From assembly GCA_028277445.1 (NCBI GenBank), contig JANQGG010000015.1, positions 1 to 64,000 of the forward strand: a stretch of 64,000 bases of DNA. The letters run 5' to 3'. Origin of the DNA: Chloroherpetonaceae bacterium (lineage in GTDB: Bacteria > Bacteroidota > Chlorobiia > Chlorobiales > Chloroherpetonaceae). Below are positions 34,581 through 43,702 of the stretch, one piece after another. The notes beneath the pieces are model-generated. The model had not been told where the DNA came from. It saw only the letters and a list, made by a program, of their open reading frames with translations, and did no database searches. Position 1 is the stretch's first letter, and each line of letters starts with the position of its first letter. Made by a program: the position numbers and the translations under genes.

Positions 34581-35636
34581 CTAATCTTCTAAAGCTGCTA
34601 ATTGCAAACGTTGTTCTGCTAGAAAAATAGCGGCTTGGTTTAAGCTAATATTTTTAAGGGAGGCTGTATCTATGATATTTAAAACACGATTATAAATATC
34701 TGCGACGAGTTTTTCAGCCATAGTTTTATTGTAACCAGTCAGCTCCAAAGACACATTTATAAGCCCACCGGCATTAATAACAAAGTCAGGAATATAAACT
34801 ATTCCATGCTTATCTAACAAAATTTGATGAATTTCTTCATCCAATAATTGATTATTGGCGCCGCCGGCAACAATTTTACATTGTAATTTTGGAATCGAAG
34901 AACTGTTTAAAATCCCTCCTAAAGCAGCCGGTGAAAAAATATCGCAACGCTCTTCATAAATCGTATTGGGATCAACAACTGTTGCATTATAAGTTTGTGC
35001 GAGACGTAAGGCTTTTTCCTGGAAAATATCGGCAATTTTTATGTGAGCATTTTCTTTGTACAAATGCTCACAAAGGTATTTAGCAACCTGACCGGCGCCT
35101 TGTATAAGAATTGTTTTACCGCTTAATGAATCCGAACCATACACATGTTTGGCGGCGGCTTTCATACCCATATAAACGCCATAAGCTGTGTAAGGAGAAG
35201 GATCGCCGCTACCGCCTTTTTTTTGATCAATACCGGTTACATACGGGGTTTTTTCCTTGATCCACGCCATGGCTTGTTCAGTAGTGCCAACATCTTCGGC
35301 TGTAATGTATGTGCCGCCAAGCCTATCAATGTGTTTTCCATAGGCATGGAACAATGGCTTGGTAAATTGTGTCTTTGGATTAGCGATGATCACAGCTTTG
35401 CCGCCACCCAGGTTTAAACCGGCCGCAGCAGCTTTGTAGGTCATACTTCTTGAAAGTCTCAAGGCATCCTGAACGGCTTCGTTATCGGATTTGTAGGGCC
35501 ATAATCGAGTGCCGCCCAACGCTGAACCAAGAACGGTATTATGAATGGCAATAATTGCCTTTAAGCCCGAAGCCTGATCCGAGCAAAAAACGAGTTGTTC
35601 ATGACCTAATGTTTCAAGAGATGAAAATATGTCCAT
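34581..35636 (-). CDS. ldh: leucine-type amino acid dehydrogenase (Glu/Leu/Phe/Val family)
   Basis: 351 residues, the length of leucine/phenylalanine dehydrogenases. GGTRLWPY and the catalytic LGGGKAVI (Lys) lie in the N-terminal domain; the NAD-binding ILIQGAGQVAKYL follows at about residue 175; the family C-terminal motif is PDFVINAGGLINVS. Reversibly deaminates branched-chain or aromatic amino acids with NAD. Transcribed between the HAD phosphatase and nusB. Gene symbol is tentative. Confidence 0.88.
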   Translation of the reverse strand: MDIFSSLETLGHEQLVFCSDQASGLKAIIAIHNTVLGSALGGTRLWPYKSDNEAVQDALRLSRSMTYKAAAAGLNLGGGKAVIIANPKTQFTKPLFHAYGKHIDRLGGTYITAEDVGTTEQAMAWIKEKTPYVTGIDQKKGGSGDPSPYTAYGVYMGMKAAAKHVYGSDSLSGKTILIQGAGQVAKYLCEHLYKENAHIKIADIFQEKALRLAQTYNATVVDPNTIYEERCDIFSPAALGGILNSSSIPKLQCKIVAGGANNQLLDEEIHQILLDKHGIVYIPDFVINAGGLINVSLELTGYNKTMAEKLVADIYNRVLNIIDTASLKNISLNQAAIFLAEQRLQLAALED

Positions 35637-35683
35637 GCTGTGAATGTTATTTAACCTGATCGCTAATTATGGCGTTGTTTTTG

Positions 35684-36370
35684 TTAATCAAGGATGAGCT
35701 CGAGCACATGTTTTGTTTGGCTTAAATCGTGAAGTGTGTAGTCCGGATCTTCAGCATGAAGGGCTTCAAATGAATAATGACCGGTAGCCACGGCTATGCA
35801 TTTGGAGTTTAAGACTTTTGCACATTTTACATCGTGTTCGGTATCGCCTATGATAACCACTTGTTTTTCCTCAAAATTTTTTTTTGTGATCGAATAAGCA
35901 CGTTCAACAGCAACTTCCGGCAAATCGTTTCGAACAAAGCCATCTTCGGCAAAGGCGCCAAACGAAAAGAAGTGGTTTAAATCGGAGAGCTTTAGTTTAT
36001 GTCGCCCGGAAGCTTCAAAATTTCCGGTTAGCAATCCCAAAAATACATCATTATGGTTTGCTAATGCTTCCAATAACGCTCTAACGCCGCTTAAAATCTT
36101 AACATGTTCTTTTTGCGCTCGCGCCTTGAAAATTTCGATATAGGCTTTTTTGACTTCTTCGAATTTTTGAGCGATGTCGTTGATTTTCAAGCCGCTTTCG
36201 TAAAGGATTTCATGAATAATAACCCCGTCCATTTTACCGGCAAAACTTCGCGTAGCCGCATCGCCTTCGGTGCCATACGTTTGTCTGAGCGCATCAATAA
36301 GCGCATTACGGCTAATGCCTTCAATACGAACCAAAGTGCCGTCAATATCAAACAAAACGAGTTTTTTCAT
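35684..36370 (-). CDS. HAD-family phosphatase (PGP/Gph-like)
   Basis: 228 residues. Motif I LFDIDGTLV at the N-terminus with both catalytic Asp, motif II Thr in LLTGN, motif III Lys and motif IV IIGDTEHD. The helical cap between residues 15 and 85 places it in subfamily I, like phosphoglycolate phosphatase. The ATG at 36370 is preferred (MKKLVLFDIDG); an ATG at 36376 overlaps the smc stop (TAATG), so expression is coupled to smc. Substrate not determinable. Confidence 0.87.
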   Translation of the reverse strand: MKKLVLFDIDGTLVRIEGISRNALIDALRQTYGTEGDAATRSFAGKMDGVIIHEILYESGLKINDIAQKFEEVKKAYIEIFKARAQKEHVKILSGVRALLEALANHNDVFLGLLTGNFEASGRHKLKLSDLNHFFSFGAFAEDGFVRNDLPEVAVERAYSITKKNFEEKQVVIIGDTEHDVKCAKVLNSKCIAVATGHYSFEALHAEDPDYTLHDLSQTKHVLELILD

Positions 36371-36375
36371 GAACA

Positions 36376-39300
36376 TTAATTGGTTGCGTTAAACTGCATG
36401 TTTCCAAGTTTAACGGCCACGAGTTTCGAAATTCCTTCTTCTTCCATGGTTACGCCATAGAGAACTTTGGAGGATTCCATGGTTCGCTTGTTATGGGTGA
36501 CGATAATAAACTGTGTGTTTTCGGAAAACTTCTTCAACAGGTTAATGAACCGATCAATATTTGCATCATCGAGTGGCGCGTCAACTTCATCTAAGATACA
36601 AAACGGGCTGGGTTTAACCAGATAAATCGCAAACAAGAGCGAAATGGCCGTTAAGGTTTTTTCACCCCCGCTTAAAAGTGAAATGGCTTGCGGGCGTTTA
36701 CCTTTGGGTTTGGCGATAATATCAATGGCGGCTTCCAAAGGATCTTGGGAGGGGTCTAATATCAAATCGGCCTGATCGCCTTCATGAAACAGATCCCGAA
36801 AAATATCAATAAAGTTTTGACGGATTTGATTGAATGTGGCGGTGAATTTTTCAAGCGCAGTTTTATTGATCTCCGAAATGGTGTTCAAAAGTTGTTTTTC
36901 GGAATCCAAGAGATCCTGACGCTGGGTCATTAAAAAATCCAGACGTTCTTTTTCCTGATCAAATTCTTCCAGGGCAAGTTCATTGACAGCGCCAATCGTT
37001 TTTAATTTCGTTTTTAGCTGTCCGATTCGTTCTTCGGCATTTTCCAGGTTAATATCTGCATGGGTTTCAGATTGAATGGCTTCCAAATCGACATCATACT
37101 CCTGGGATATCAACGTTTTGAGCGTTTCAATATGGTATTCCAATTTAGAAATATCCTGCTTGTATTGGTGGATGATTTCGGACTCGGTATCGCGTTTGGT
37201 TTGAATGTCGCGCAAGTCTTTTTCAAGCGCGTTAAAATCGCCTTTCAAGGCATGATACTGAAAATCGGCGTCGTTAATGGATTTTTGGATCCTATCTTTT
37301 TCCGTATAAAGAATTTTCAGGTTTTCTTGGATGGTTTCAATTTCAGAGTTAAGCCTGAAGAGCTCTTCATCGGCATTGCTGATTTCCTGTTGAAGCCGGG
37401 TTTGCTCGCGCTCGGAAGATTTTAAATCGTCGGTGATGCGTTGATCTTTTACTTTAACGGTATCCATGAAGTGCTCGGCATCTTTTAAGGCCAGGTTTTC
37501 TTCTTGTAAATCTTCCGATCCGGATTTGTATGAAGCTTCATGGGTTTGAAGCGTTGATTTCAGAGATACTAAATCGTCTTCTTCTTTCGTAATGGATTTC
37601 TGAAGTTCAATGAGTTTGGGTTCCAAATTGTTAAGCTCACTCTGATACTGGGCTTTTTGCTCTGACTCGGTTTCAGCCAAAGAGCCAGCGCGCTCAATTT
37701 CGCGTTCGTAAGTTTCAATTTCAAAATTCAGATTGGATTGGCGTTTTTCCAATCCTGTCAGCTCCTCTTGCAGGGCTTTTATGTTTTGTTCCTGCACGTG
37801 AGAATCCATCGATTGTAAGGTTTCCTGTTTTGCTGCCAGCACGTTTTCATCCTGTTGAATGGATTGCTCTAAAGCGGCCAGCGATTTTTGCAGGTTTTGC
37901 AATTCTTCTTTTCGCCCGATTCTATCGCCTTCGTTCTCCTTTATGCTCCCGCCCCTTAAAAAACCGTTTGAAGAAAGCTTTTCACCGGTTTTGCACGTGA
38001 AAATGTATTCGGGGTGTTGCCGTGAGAGCGCTTCGGCTTCTTCTAATGTATCAACGATTAACGTGCGATCAAGCAGCGTTTGAAGAATCGGTTTAATTTC
38101 ATCGCTTGTCCGTATTGTATCCATTGCCCATTTGGCATTTGCCAGTTCCAACGGTTGTTGTGAAAAAAGCGATACATGATGTGAGAAATGATCCAAAAGG
38201 ATAAAAGTAACTTTTCCTTTGTTTTCAGAGCGCAGGTTATCAATGGCTCGTAAGGCATCTTTTTTGGTTCTGGATACATAATACATTAAATGCTCGCCCA
38301 AAGCAGCGCTGATGGCTTTTTTATACTCGTCATTGGTTGAAAATAAATCCGAAAGAATACCCATACCAAAAGATTGCGCCGGGGATTTTTCGAGATGGGC
38401 AATGCCTTCGGGCAAATCCTCATAGTTTTCTAATAACGACAACAGGAACGCAACGCGGTTTTGTAATTTGTTCAGTTCGCTGCGTTTGGCTAAAAGGGCT
38501 TCTTTTTGATTGGCAATATCTTCCTGAAGGCCAGTTTTTTGTGCAAACAATGTTTCCAGGTTAAGCTTTTCGGCGTTTAATTCCGCGTTAAGCTCATTAT
38601 GTTTCAGGTTGATCTCGGCAATGGATTCGTTAGCGCGTTCAATCGATGTTTTTCTTGAAATCAATTGCTCGTCGGATCGTTCAATGTTCCGATTGATGTG
38701 TTCAATTTTTGAGTGGTAACTTTGAGCGGAAAGTTTTATTTCCGACAGCTCTTTGGTGAGGGTTTGAATTTGAGACGCCTTATGGTCGATATCGGATCGA
38801 TACCTTTGCAACGCTTCTCCGGCTTGGTTATGCGTTTCTTTTTTGGATTCAAAGGCTTGTGTTTGTGCCAGAAATGATTCATGGGCTTTAGCCAATTGTT
38901 CCTGAAGCTCTGTTTGCTCCGAAGCTAAGGCCGTTTTTTTGTGCGCTATACTTTCTATGCCTTCATGGGCTTTCACTTTCGAAGCTTCAAGCGATTTCAA
39001 ACGCTCTTGGTTCGAAAGCAAATGTTTTTCCGACTTGGTGACGACATCAGCTTTAAAGTTCAGTTCTTTTTGATGCGTGCTCAACAATTTTTCCTGATCC
39101 AAAATCTCTAACTGAAGTTTTTCGTGCCGCGCCCGCAATGACGTAATTTCAGTTTCGAGCGCTGTTTTGGTTTCTTCGTGCTTTGGCAATGATTGCCTTA
39201 GTGGTTCAAGTTTTGAAGCGAATTCCTTTATTTGTTGTGAAGAATAGGCAATTTCAAGGTTGTAAAGCTCCGACTTAATGGCTTGAGCCTGAGAGGCTTT

Positions 39301-39930
39301 TTTGGCCTGACGCTCCAGAGAATTTACTTTTTTTTGAACCTCGGCCACAATGTCTTTGACCCGATCCAAATCCTGATGTGTGGTTTCAAGGGTTTTTAAT
39401 GTTTGCCGCCTACGGTATTTGTATTTGGTAATCCCGGCAGCTTCTTCAAACAATTTTCGCCTGTCTTCGGTATTGTCGCTTAAAATCTGTTCAATCATTT
39501 TAAGCTCAATCACCGAATAGGCGTCGCTGCCCATGCCCGTATCAACAAATAAATCATGAATATCTTTCAGGCGGCATGGGACTTTGTTTAAAAAGTACTC
39601 GCTATCGCCGCTTCTATAAAGCCGTCGGGTTAAGCTTACTTCGGTATAAGCTGTGGGAAGAATATTTTTTGTGTTTTCTATGGTGAGCGTAATTTCGGCC
39701 ATGCCTAAAGGTCGCCTGCTTTTGGAGCCGCTAAAGATCACATTTTCCATTTTCTCCGAACGCAACACCGAGGTTTTTTGCTCGCCGAGTACCCAGCGTA
39801 TCGCATCAACAATATTGGTTTTTCCACACCCGTTCGGACCTACAATAGCCGTAAGCCCGTTATCGAACTTAACCTGAACACGCTGCGCAAAGCTTTTAAA
39901 ACCAAAGAGTTCTAACTTCGATAAATACAT
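36376..39930 (-). CDS. smc: chromosome segregation protein SMC
   Basis: 1184 residues, typical SMC length. The N-terminal ATPase half has GPNGCGKTNIVDAIRWVLGEQ (split at the family Walker A); long coiled coils run about residues 170-500 and 670-1010; the hinge is between (about 505-665, SFGMGILSDLF). The C-terminal half has the signature LLSGGEKTLTAISLL and Walker B CILDEVDAPLDD. Condenses and orients chromosomes with ScpAB, whose genes are not here. Follows the GH2-like gene by 61 bases. Confidence 0.96.
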   Translation of the reverse strand: MYLSKLELFGFKSFAQRVQVKFDNGLTAIVGPNGCGKTNIVDAIRWVLGEQKTSVLRSEKMENVIFSGSKSRRPLGMAEITLTIENTKNILPTAYTEVSLTRRLYRSGDSEYFLNKVPCRLKDIHDLFVDTGMGSDAYSVIELKMIEQILSDNTEDRRKLFEEAAGITKYKYRRRQTLKTLETTHQDLDRVKDIVAEVQKKVNSLERQAKKASQAQAIKSELYNLEIAYSSQQIKEFASKLEPLRQSLPKHEETKTALETEITSLRARHEKLQLEILDQEKLLSTHQKELNFKADVVTKSEKHLLSNQERLKSLEASKVKAHEGIESIAHKKTALASEQTELQEQLAKAHESFLAQTQAFESKKETHNQAGEALQRYRSDIDHKASQIQTLTKELSEIKLSAQSYHSKIEHINRNIERSDEQLISRKTSIERANESIAEINLKHNELNAELNAEKLNLETLFAQKTGLQEDIANQKEALLAKRSELNKLQNRVAFLLSLLENYEDLPEGIAHLEKSPAQSFGMGILSDLFSTNDEYKKAISAALGEHLMYYVSRTKKDALRAIDNLRSENKGKVTFILLDHFSHHVSLFSQQPLELANAKWAMDTIRTSDEIKPILQTLLDRTLIVDTLEEAEALSRQHPEYIFTCKTGEKLSSNGFLRGGSIKENEGDRIGRKEELQNLQKSLAALEQSIQQDENVLAAKQETLQSMDSHVQEQNIKALQEELTGLEKRQSNLNFEIETYEREIERAGSLAETESEQKAQYQSELNNLEPKLIELQKSITKEEDDLVSLKSTLQTHEASYKSGSEDLQEENLALKDAEHFMDTVKVKDQRITDDLKSSEREQTRLQQEISNADEELFRLNSEIETIQENLKILYTEKDRIQKSINDADFQYHALKGDFNALEKDLRDIQTKRDTESEIIHQYKQDISKLEYHIETLKTLISQEYDVDLEAIQSETHADINLENAEERIGQLKTKLKTIGAVNELALEEFDQEKERLDFLMTQRQDLLDSEKQLLNTISEINKTALEKFTATFNQIRQNFIDIFRDLFHEGDQADLILDPSQDPLEAAIDIIAKPKGKRPQAISLLSGGEKTLTAISLLFAIYLVKPSPFCILDEVDAPLDDANIDRFINLLKKFSENTQFIIVTHNKRTMESSKVLYGVTMEEEGISKLVAVKLGNMQFNATN

Positions 39931-39991
39931 AGCGATGAATAAATGATCGTGGAAAAATCCGTTATGAACAAGAAATTAGGGTTCATGAGGA

Positions 39992-42604
39992 TTAGTTAAG
40001 CATCGTTTGATTCAAGTAATTAATATAGGCTGAAGTTTGGTAATAGTAATCAAAAATAAAATAGACGCAGGCCAGAACGATAACGATAAATAAAAATCCC
40101 GTTAGCTGTACGTTCGGTTGTGGTAAATTGGCCACAATAGACAGGCCATGAAACAAACGATAAAATGAAAATGCAAGAAAAACCAAACAGATATAAAAAA
40201 TAATAATGGTGAATGTATGGTTGGAAATCCTATCGATGAATGCCGCTATAAAAATTAGAAAAACCCAATGAACACTCACCCAACTCCATAAATTCATTAA
40301 TTGCAAGTAGGTGGTTTTGGCTTTTCCGATTATGAACAGATATAAGCTTAAAAACGAGCAAATTAAAAATGATAATCCAAAAAATACTAAGCCAAAAACG
40401 AACGTGGATATTTCCGGGTTTATGATCAGATAGTTTATAGACTCTTTTAACCAACTCGGACGGATAAAATGCGATAGCCAAAATTCAAGCAAATAAGCAT
40501 CATACGAACTAAATAAAAGGGCTGACAAAATAGATCCCCACAGCAACGATAAAAGGGTGATAAGAATAAGCGGATCTTGAGGGTATGTGATGCGTTGATC
40601 GCGAATATCCATAAATAGATGAAACGGTCGAATCAATGCGCGAACCATATTCTCACGTATTCGCCGATTTTCATTCAGTAAAAATACCAGACCTGCTGTT
40701 AATAACGTGGCGATCAAAATAAGCGACGGCGAAAAATCATCCGGCGCTTTTCCAATGGCCGGATTATAGACACGCTCATCAGCATAAAGTGATTTCACCA
40801 TTTCATAGCTCATTTTACGCTCGCGATTCAACTTAGTCAATCCGTACGTGGCCAGGTAGGTATCATCATAACTCGTTGAGCGGATGGGTGAAATTTGATA
40901 ATGATAGTCGGTTAGCGAATAGACAAAAGACCCTAACAAGCGTTTGGATTTCTTATTGGCGTCTTTGAACATTGTGTAATGATCCAGAATCGTTTTAGCC
41001 TGGTATTCCAGAGAATAAACGTCGCTATAACCGTTATGATTATTAGGCTCAGGAGCGCTACCATATTCGGTCACCAAAAACGGTTTTTCTTTTGGTACCG
41101 CTGATAAAGCCTGTTTTAAAATTTCCTGAGATTCACTGATCGGGTGGTCAAGAAATGAAAGACCGACAAAATCAGCATAATCGTAGAGGTTGCTCTCAAC
41201 AAACTGTTTGGGTGAAAAAAACGTAAAATGAGAGCTGTTATCCTTGATGAGAGTTGAAAGCGATTGAATATAAGGCTCGGCGCTATTATCGGCGATGTTA
41301 AAGCCAGTACCCAAACCGATTGCTATAACCGAGGGAGAGTATTTGATGAGATTTAAAAGGTCGCGTAATAGCAGTTCCGAATTTTCGGTGTAAGTTTTTT
41401 CTACCAGAATTTCGGAAGGCACATTTGTGTTTGGAAAATCAATCAAACAAAGCAAGCCCAAACTATCGCAGGCTTGAATCCAAAACGGATGAGGCGGTTC
41501 TTTAAAGCGTATGGCATTGCTGCCCAATCCTTTCGCAAGTTTTATGTCGTTTAAAATGGATTGAGGGGTTAAGACATTTCCGGCGGATTTCTGCTCTTCA
41601 AATACCGTTATACCTTTTAATGCCAGCGGTATACCATTGATGTTCAAGGTATTGTTTGATAACGCCAGGTTCCTGAATCCGGTTTTGAATCGAATGGTAT
41701 CCAGAAGCTTGCCATCGTGTTTTTGTTTTAAGGCCAGTTCCAGCGTGTAAAGCACCGGGTAACGAGGCCCCCATGAAATGATATTACTAAACTCAAGCGT
41801 GGTGTCTTTTAAAAGAATCTGCTCTCTTTCAGGGACAAACTCAAATAAATTCGGTGTGAAATGAACGACTTGAGTATCCAGGCTGAGTTTAAATGAACAG
41901 ATAACATCTTTCTGAGAGATTGTATCCTGCAGAAATCGTGATGAGGATGAAAGAAAAGTTTTAAGCTTAATGCCCAGGTTTAAATTTAACAAATCCTGCT
42001 TCAGGGTGTAGTTAATATCTAAATCATCAATGTTGATTTCAGGCTCTGAGATGAGATATACCCCACGAAAAATCCCGCCAAAATTTTGCTTGGAATACGC
42101 TTTAGGTTTTGTGGGAATGGTACGATACGAGTGAAGACGACTATCAACTTCGAAGGTTATTTTGTTTTCGGCGCCGAAACGAAGATATTTTGGCAAAATA
42201 CCGGCTATAAAACGCGATTTACTTACGCCCTGGAAATGAACGAACTGATCGTTGATCAGGATTCGGCATTGATTATTTATGCCGTCGCATAACAATTTGA
42301 ATTGATGGTTTTCTAATGAATCGTGCAGGAAAATCTGGGTTTCATAGGTGACTTTATCTTCAAAAGTGTAGGACGATGGCACATAAACATTTGCAGAGGC
42401 ATCGTTTGGTAATTTTACACGCCAATTGCCGGATAAAGGAATGACGTTTCGTGTAGACCCCTGAGGATAAAGCGAGGGATGCGATTCGGAATACGATTTA
42501 TCTTCAAAAAACAGATAAGGCGCGCAAATGCTGGTATCTGTTGCGCCGCAAATAATTATGGTTATAACAAAAAATGCCTTAATTAGCTTCACAGGAAGAT
42601 GCAC
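39992..42604 (-). CDS. GH2-like (beta-galactosidase-type) exported protein with C-terminal membrane domain
   Basis: 870 residues. Signal or anchor helix at the N-terminus; residues about 50-190 resemble the GH2 sugar-binding domain (PLSGNWRVKLP, NFGGIFRGVYL); a beta sandwich follows, then a TIM barrel from about 330 (NAIRFKEPPHPFWIQACDSLGLLCLIDFP). The nucleophile region PFLVTEYGSAPEP is kept. The acid/base position, normally SLGNE, reads IGLGTGF, so the Glu is missing. From about 635 there are roughly six transmembrane helices. Probably a sugar-binding or altered enzyme on the outer face of the inner membrane. Confidence 0.8.
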   Translation of the reverse strand: MHLPVKLIKAFFVITIIICGATDTSICAPYLFFEDKSYSESHPSLYPQGSTRNVIPLSGNWRVKLPNDASANVYVPSSYTFEDKVTYETQIFLHDSLENHQFKLLCDGINNQCRILINDQFVHFQGVSKSRFIAGILPKYLRFGAENKITFEVDSRLHSYRTIPTKPKAYSKQNFGGIFRGVYLISEPEINIDDLDINYTLKQDLLNLNLGIKLKTFLSSSSRFLQDTISQKDVICSFKLSLDTQVVHFTPNLFEFVPEREQILLKDTTLEFSNIISWGPRYPVLYTLELALKQKHDGKLLDTIRFKTGFRNLALSNNTLNINGIPLALKGITVFEEQKSAGNVLTPQSILNDIKLAKGLGSNAIRFKEPPHPFWIQACDSLGLLCLIDFPNTNVPSEILVEKTYTENSELLLRDLLNLIKYSPSVIAIGLGTGFNIADNSAEPYIQSLSTLIKDNSSHFTFFSPKQFVESNLYDYADFVGLSFLDHPISESQEILKQALSAVPKEKPFLVTEYGSAPEPNNHNGYSDVYSLEYQAKTILDHYTMFKDANKKSKRLLGSFVYSLTDYHYQISPIRSTSYDDTYLATYGLTKLNRERKMSYEMVKSLYADERVYNPAIGKAPDDFSPSLILIATLLTAGLVFLLNENRRIRENMVRALIRPFHLFMDIRDQRITYPQDPLILITLLSLLWGSILSALLFSSYDAYLLEFWLSHFIRPSWLKESINYLIINPEISTFVFGLVFFGLSFLICSFLSLYLFIIGKAKTTYLQLMNLWSWVSVHWVFLIFIAAFIDRISNHTFTIIIFYICLVFLAFSFYRLFHGLSIVANLPQPNVQLTGFLFIVIVLACVYFIFDYYYQTSAYINYLNQTMLN

Positions 42605-42752
42605 TGTATCGTTGATTCAGAAATTGAAGATTAGTTTTTTATATCAAGGTCTCTAAGCAAAAAAGCTTAACTTTTTGGTTTTGCTTTCAAACCTCAAATA
42701 TAACGCATTCTATAAATCTTTTTGATTTTTTTAACCATCCTTCAATAATTAA

Positions 42753-43659
42753 GTTGGGTAACAAAATAGAATATCAATGAATAATCCATTTGATTTTATA
42801 GACATTGCAATCAAAGAAGCAAAAAAATCACTTCAAGAAGGAAATAGTGGATTTGGTGCAGTAATCATTAAGGACAATTTTGTGATCTCAAAAGCACGTG
42901 ATAAAGATACAATTTCAAAAGACCCTACTTCACATGCTGAAATCAACGCGATACGTCAAGCATCCCATCAACTCAGAGGAGATTTCAAAGGATGCATGTT
43001 GATTTCAACCCATGAACCTTGCCCTATGTGTTCTACGGCAATTGTTTGGGCAGGTATTAAGCATATCGCATTCGGGTATTCGATAAAGGACGCAATAGCT
43101 CAGGGAAGAAAGCGAATCAATCTGACTTGTAGTGAGCTATTCAAACGCGCAGGAACATCAATCGAAGTTATTACAGATGTAAAAAAAGATGAGTGTAGTC
43201 TTCTTTACAACAATCAAGTTAGAAAAAGTATTAAACAACTAAGAAATGCGGGTCCAACTGAACTTTCAGATTCTGCAAAAGAACTAAGAAATAAAAGGAT
43301 TAACTGGTTTAAAAGGCAAAATTTTCAGTGTGATAATAACGATGTTCTGGATGCTGCGTATCAACTTTTTCTGGCGAAACTTGGCATCACAGCTGAAGAA
43401 GCGCCAATAGTCGACAGGCAAGATAAAAAACTAGTAATTCACTCAAAAAACTTTTGCCCTACCCTTGAAGCATGCAAAATATTGGGTTTGGATACTCGTG
43501 ATATTTGTAAGCAATTAAATGAAGAACCTACTCAGGCGTTGCTTCAACAGCTGAATCCGAATTTGCATTTCAAACGAAATTACGATTGCTTGCGCCCATT
43601 TAAATCGTACTGTGAAGAGATGATTATATTGATGTAGAATTGACAATTTAATGCCCAAC
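42753..43659 (+). mobile_element. integron-cassette-like unit carrying a deaminase gene
   Basis: The deaminase gene is framed by GTTGGGT (42753-42759, matching GTTRRRY) 17 bases before its ATG and GCCCAAC (43653-43659, matching RYYYAAC) 15 bases after its stop. The right border continues AAAAGCATTCAGTGGAGCG, as the left half of many proteobacterial attC sites, but no matching right half is found before comM. The unit is AT-rich and sits between two core genes. This looks like a single inserted cassette with a damaged attC; no integrase is visible. Confidence 0.45.
42777..43637 (+). CDS. cytidine/guanine-type deaminase with extra C-terminal domain
   Basis: 286 residues. The first 150 are a zinc deaminase of the CDA superfamily: HAEINAI (zinc His and catalytic Glu) and HEPCPMC (two zinc Cys), resembling guanine deaminases and TadA. 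Residues about 195-286 form a separate Cys-containing domain (IHSKNFCPTLEACKILGLDTRDIC ... YDCLRPFKSYCEEMI in outline) also met as a stand-alone bacterial domain of unclear role. Substrate unknown. AT-rich; framed by cassette-like ends. Confidence 0.8.
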   Translation: MNNPFDFIDIAIKEAKKSLQEGNSGFGAVIIKDNFVISKARDKDTISKDPTSHAEINAIRQASHQLRGDFKGCMLISTHEPCPMCSTAIVWAGIKHIAFGYSIKDAIAQGRKRINLTCSELFKRAGTSIEVITDVKKDECSLLYNNQVRKSIKQLRNAGPTELSDSAKELRNKRINWFKRQNFQCDNNDVLDAAYQLFLAKLGITAEEAPIVDRQDKKLVIHSKNFCPTLEACKILGLDTRDICKQLNEEPTQALLQQLNPNLHFKRNYDCLRPFKSYCEEMIILM

Positions 43660-43702
43660 AAAAGCATTCAGTGGAGCGTCTTGCCGCCCAGTATAGCAGT
43701 AG

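Noticed and set aside
42650-42690. Terminator-like GCAAAA/TTTTGC hairpin between divergent genes
   Set aside because: Both flanking genes are transcribed away from it and the stem has almost no GC pairs.
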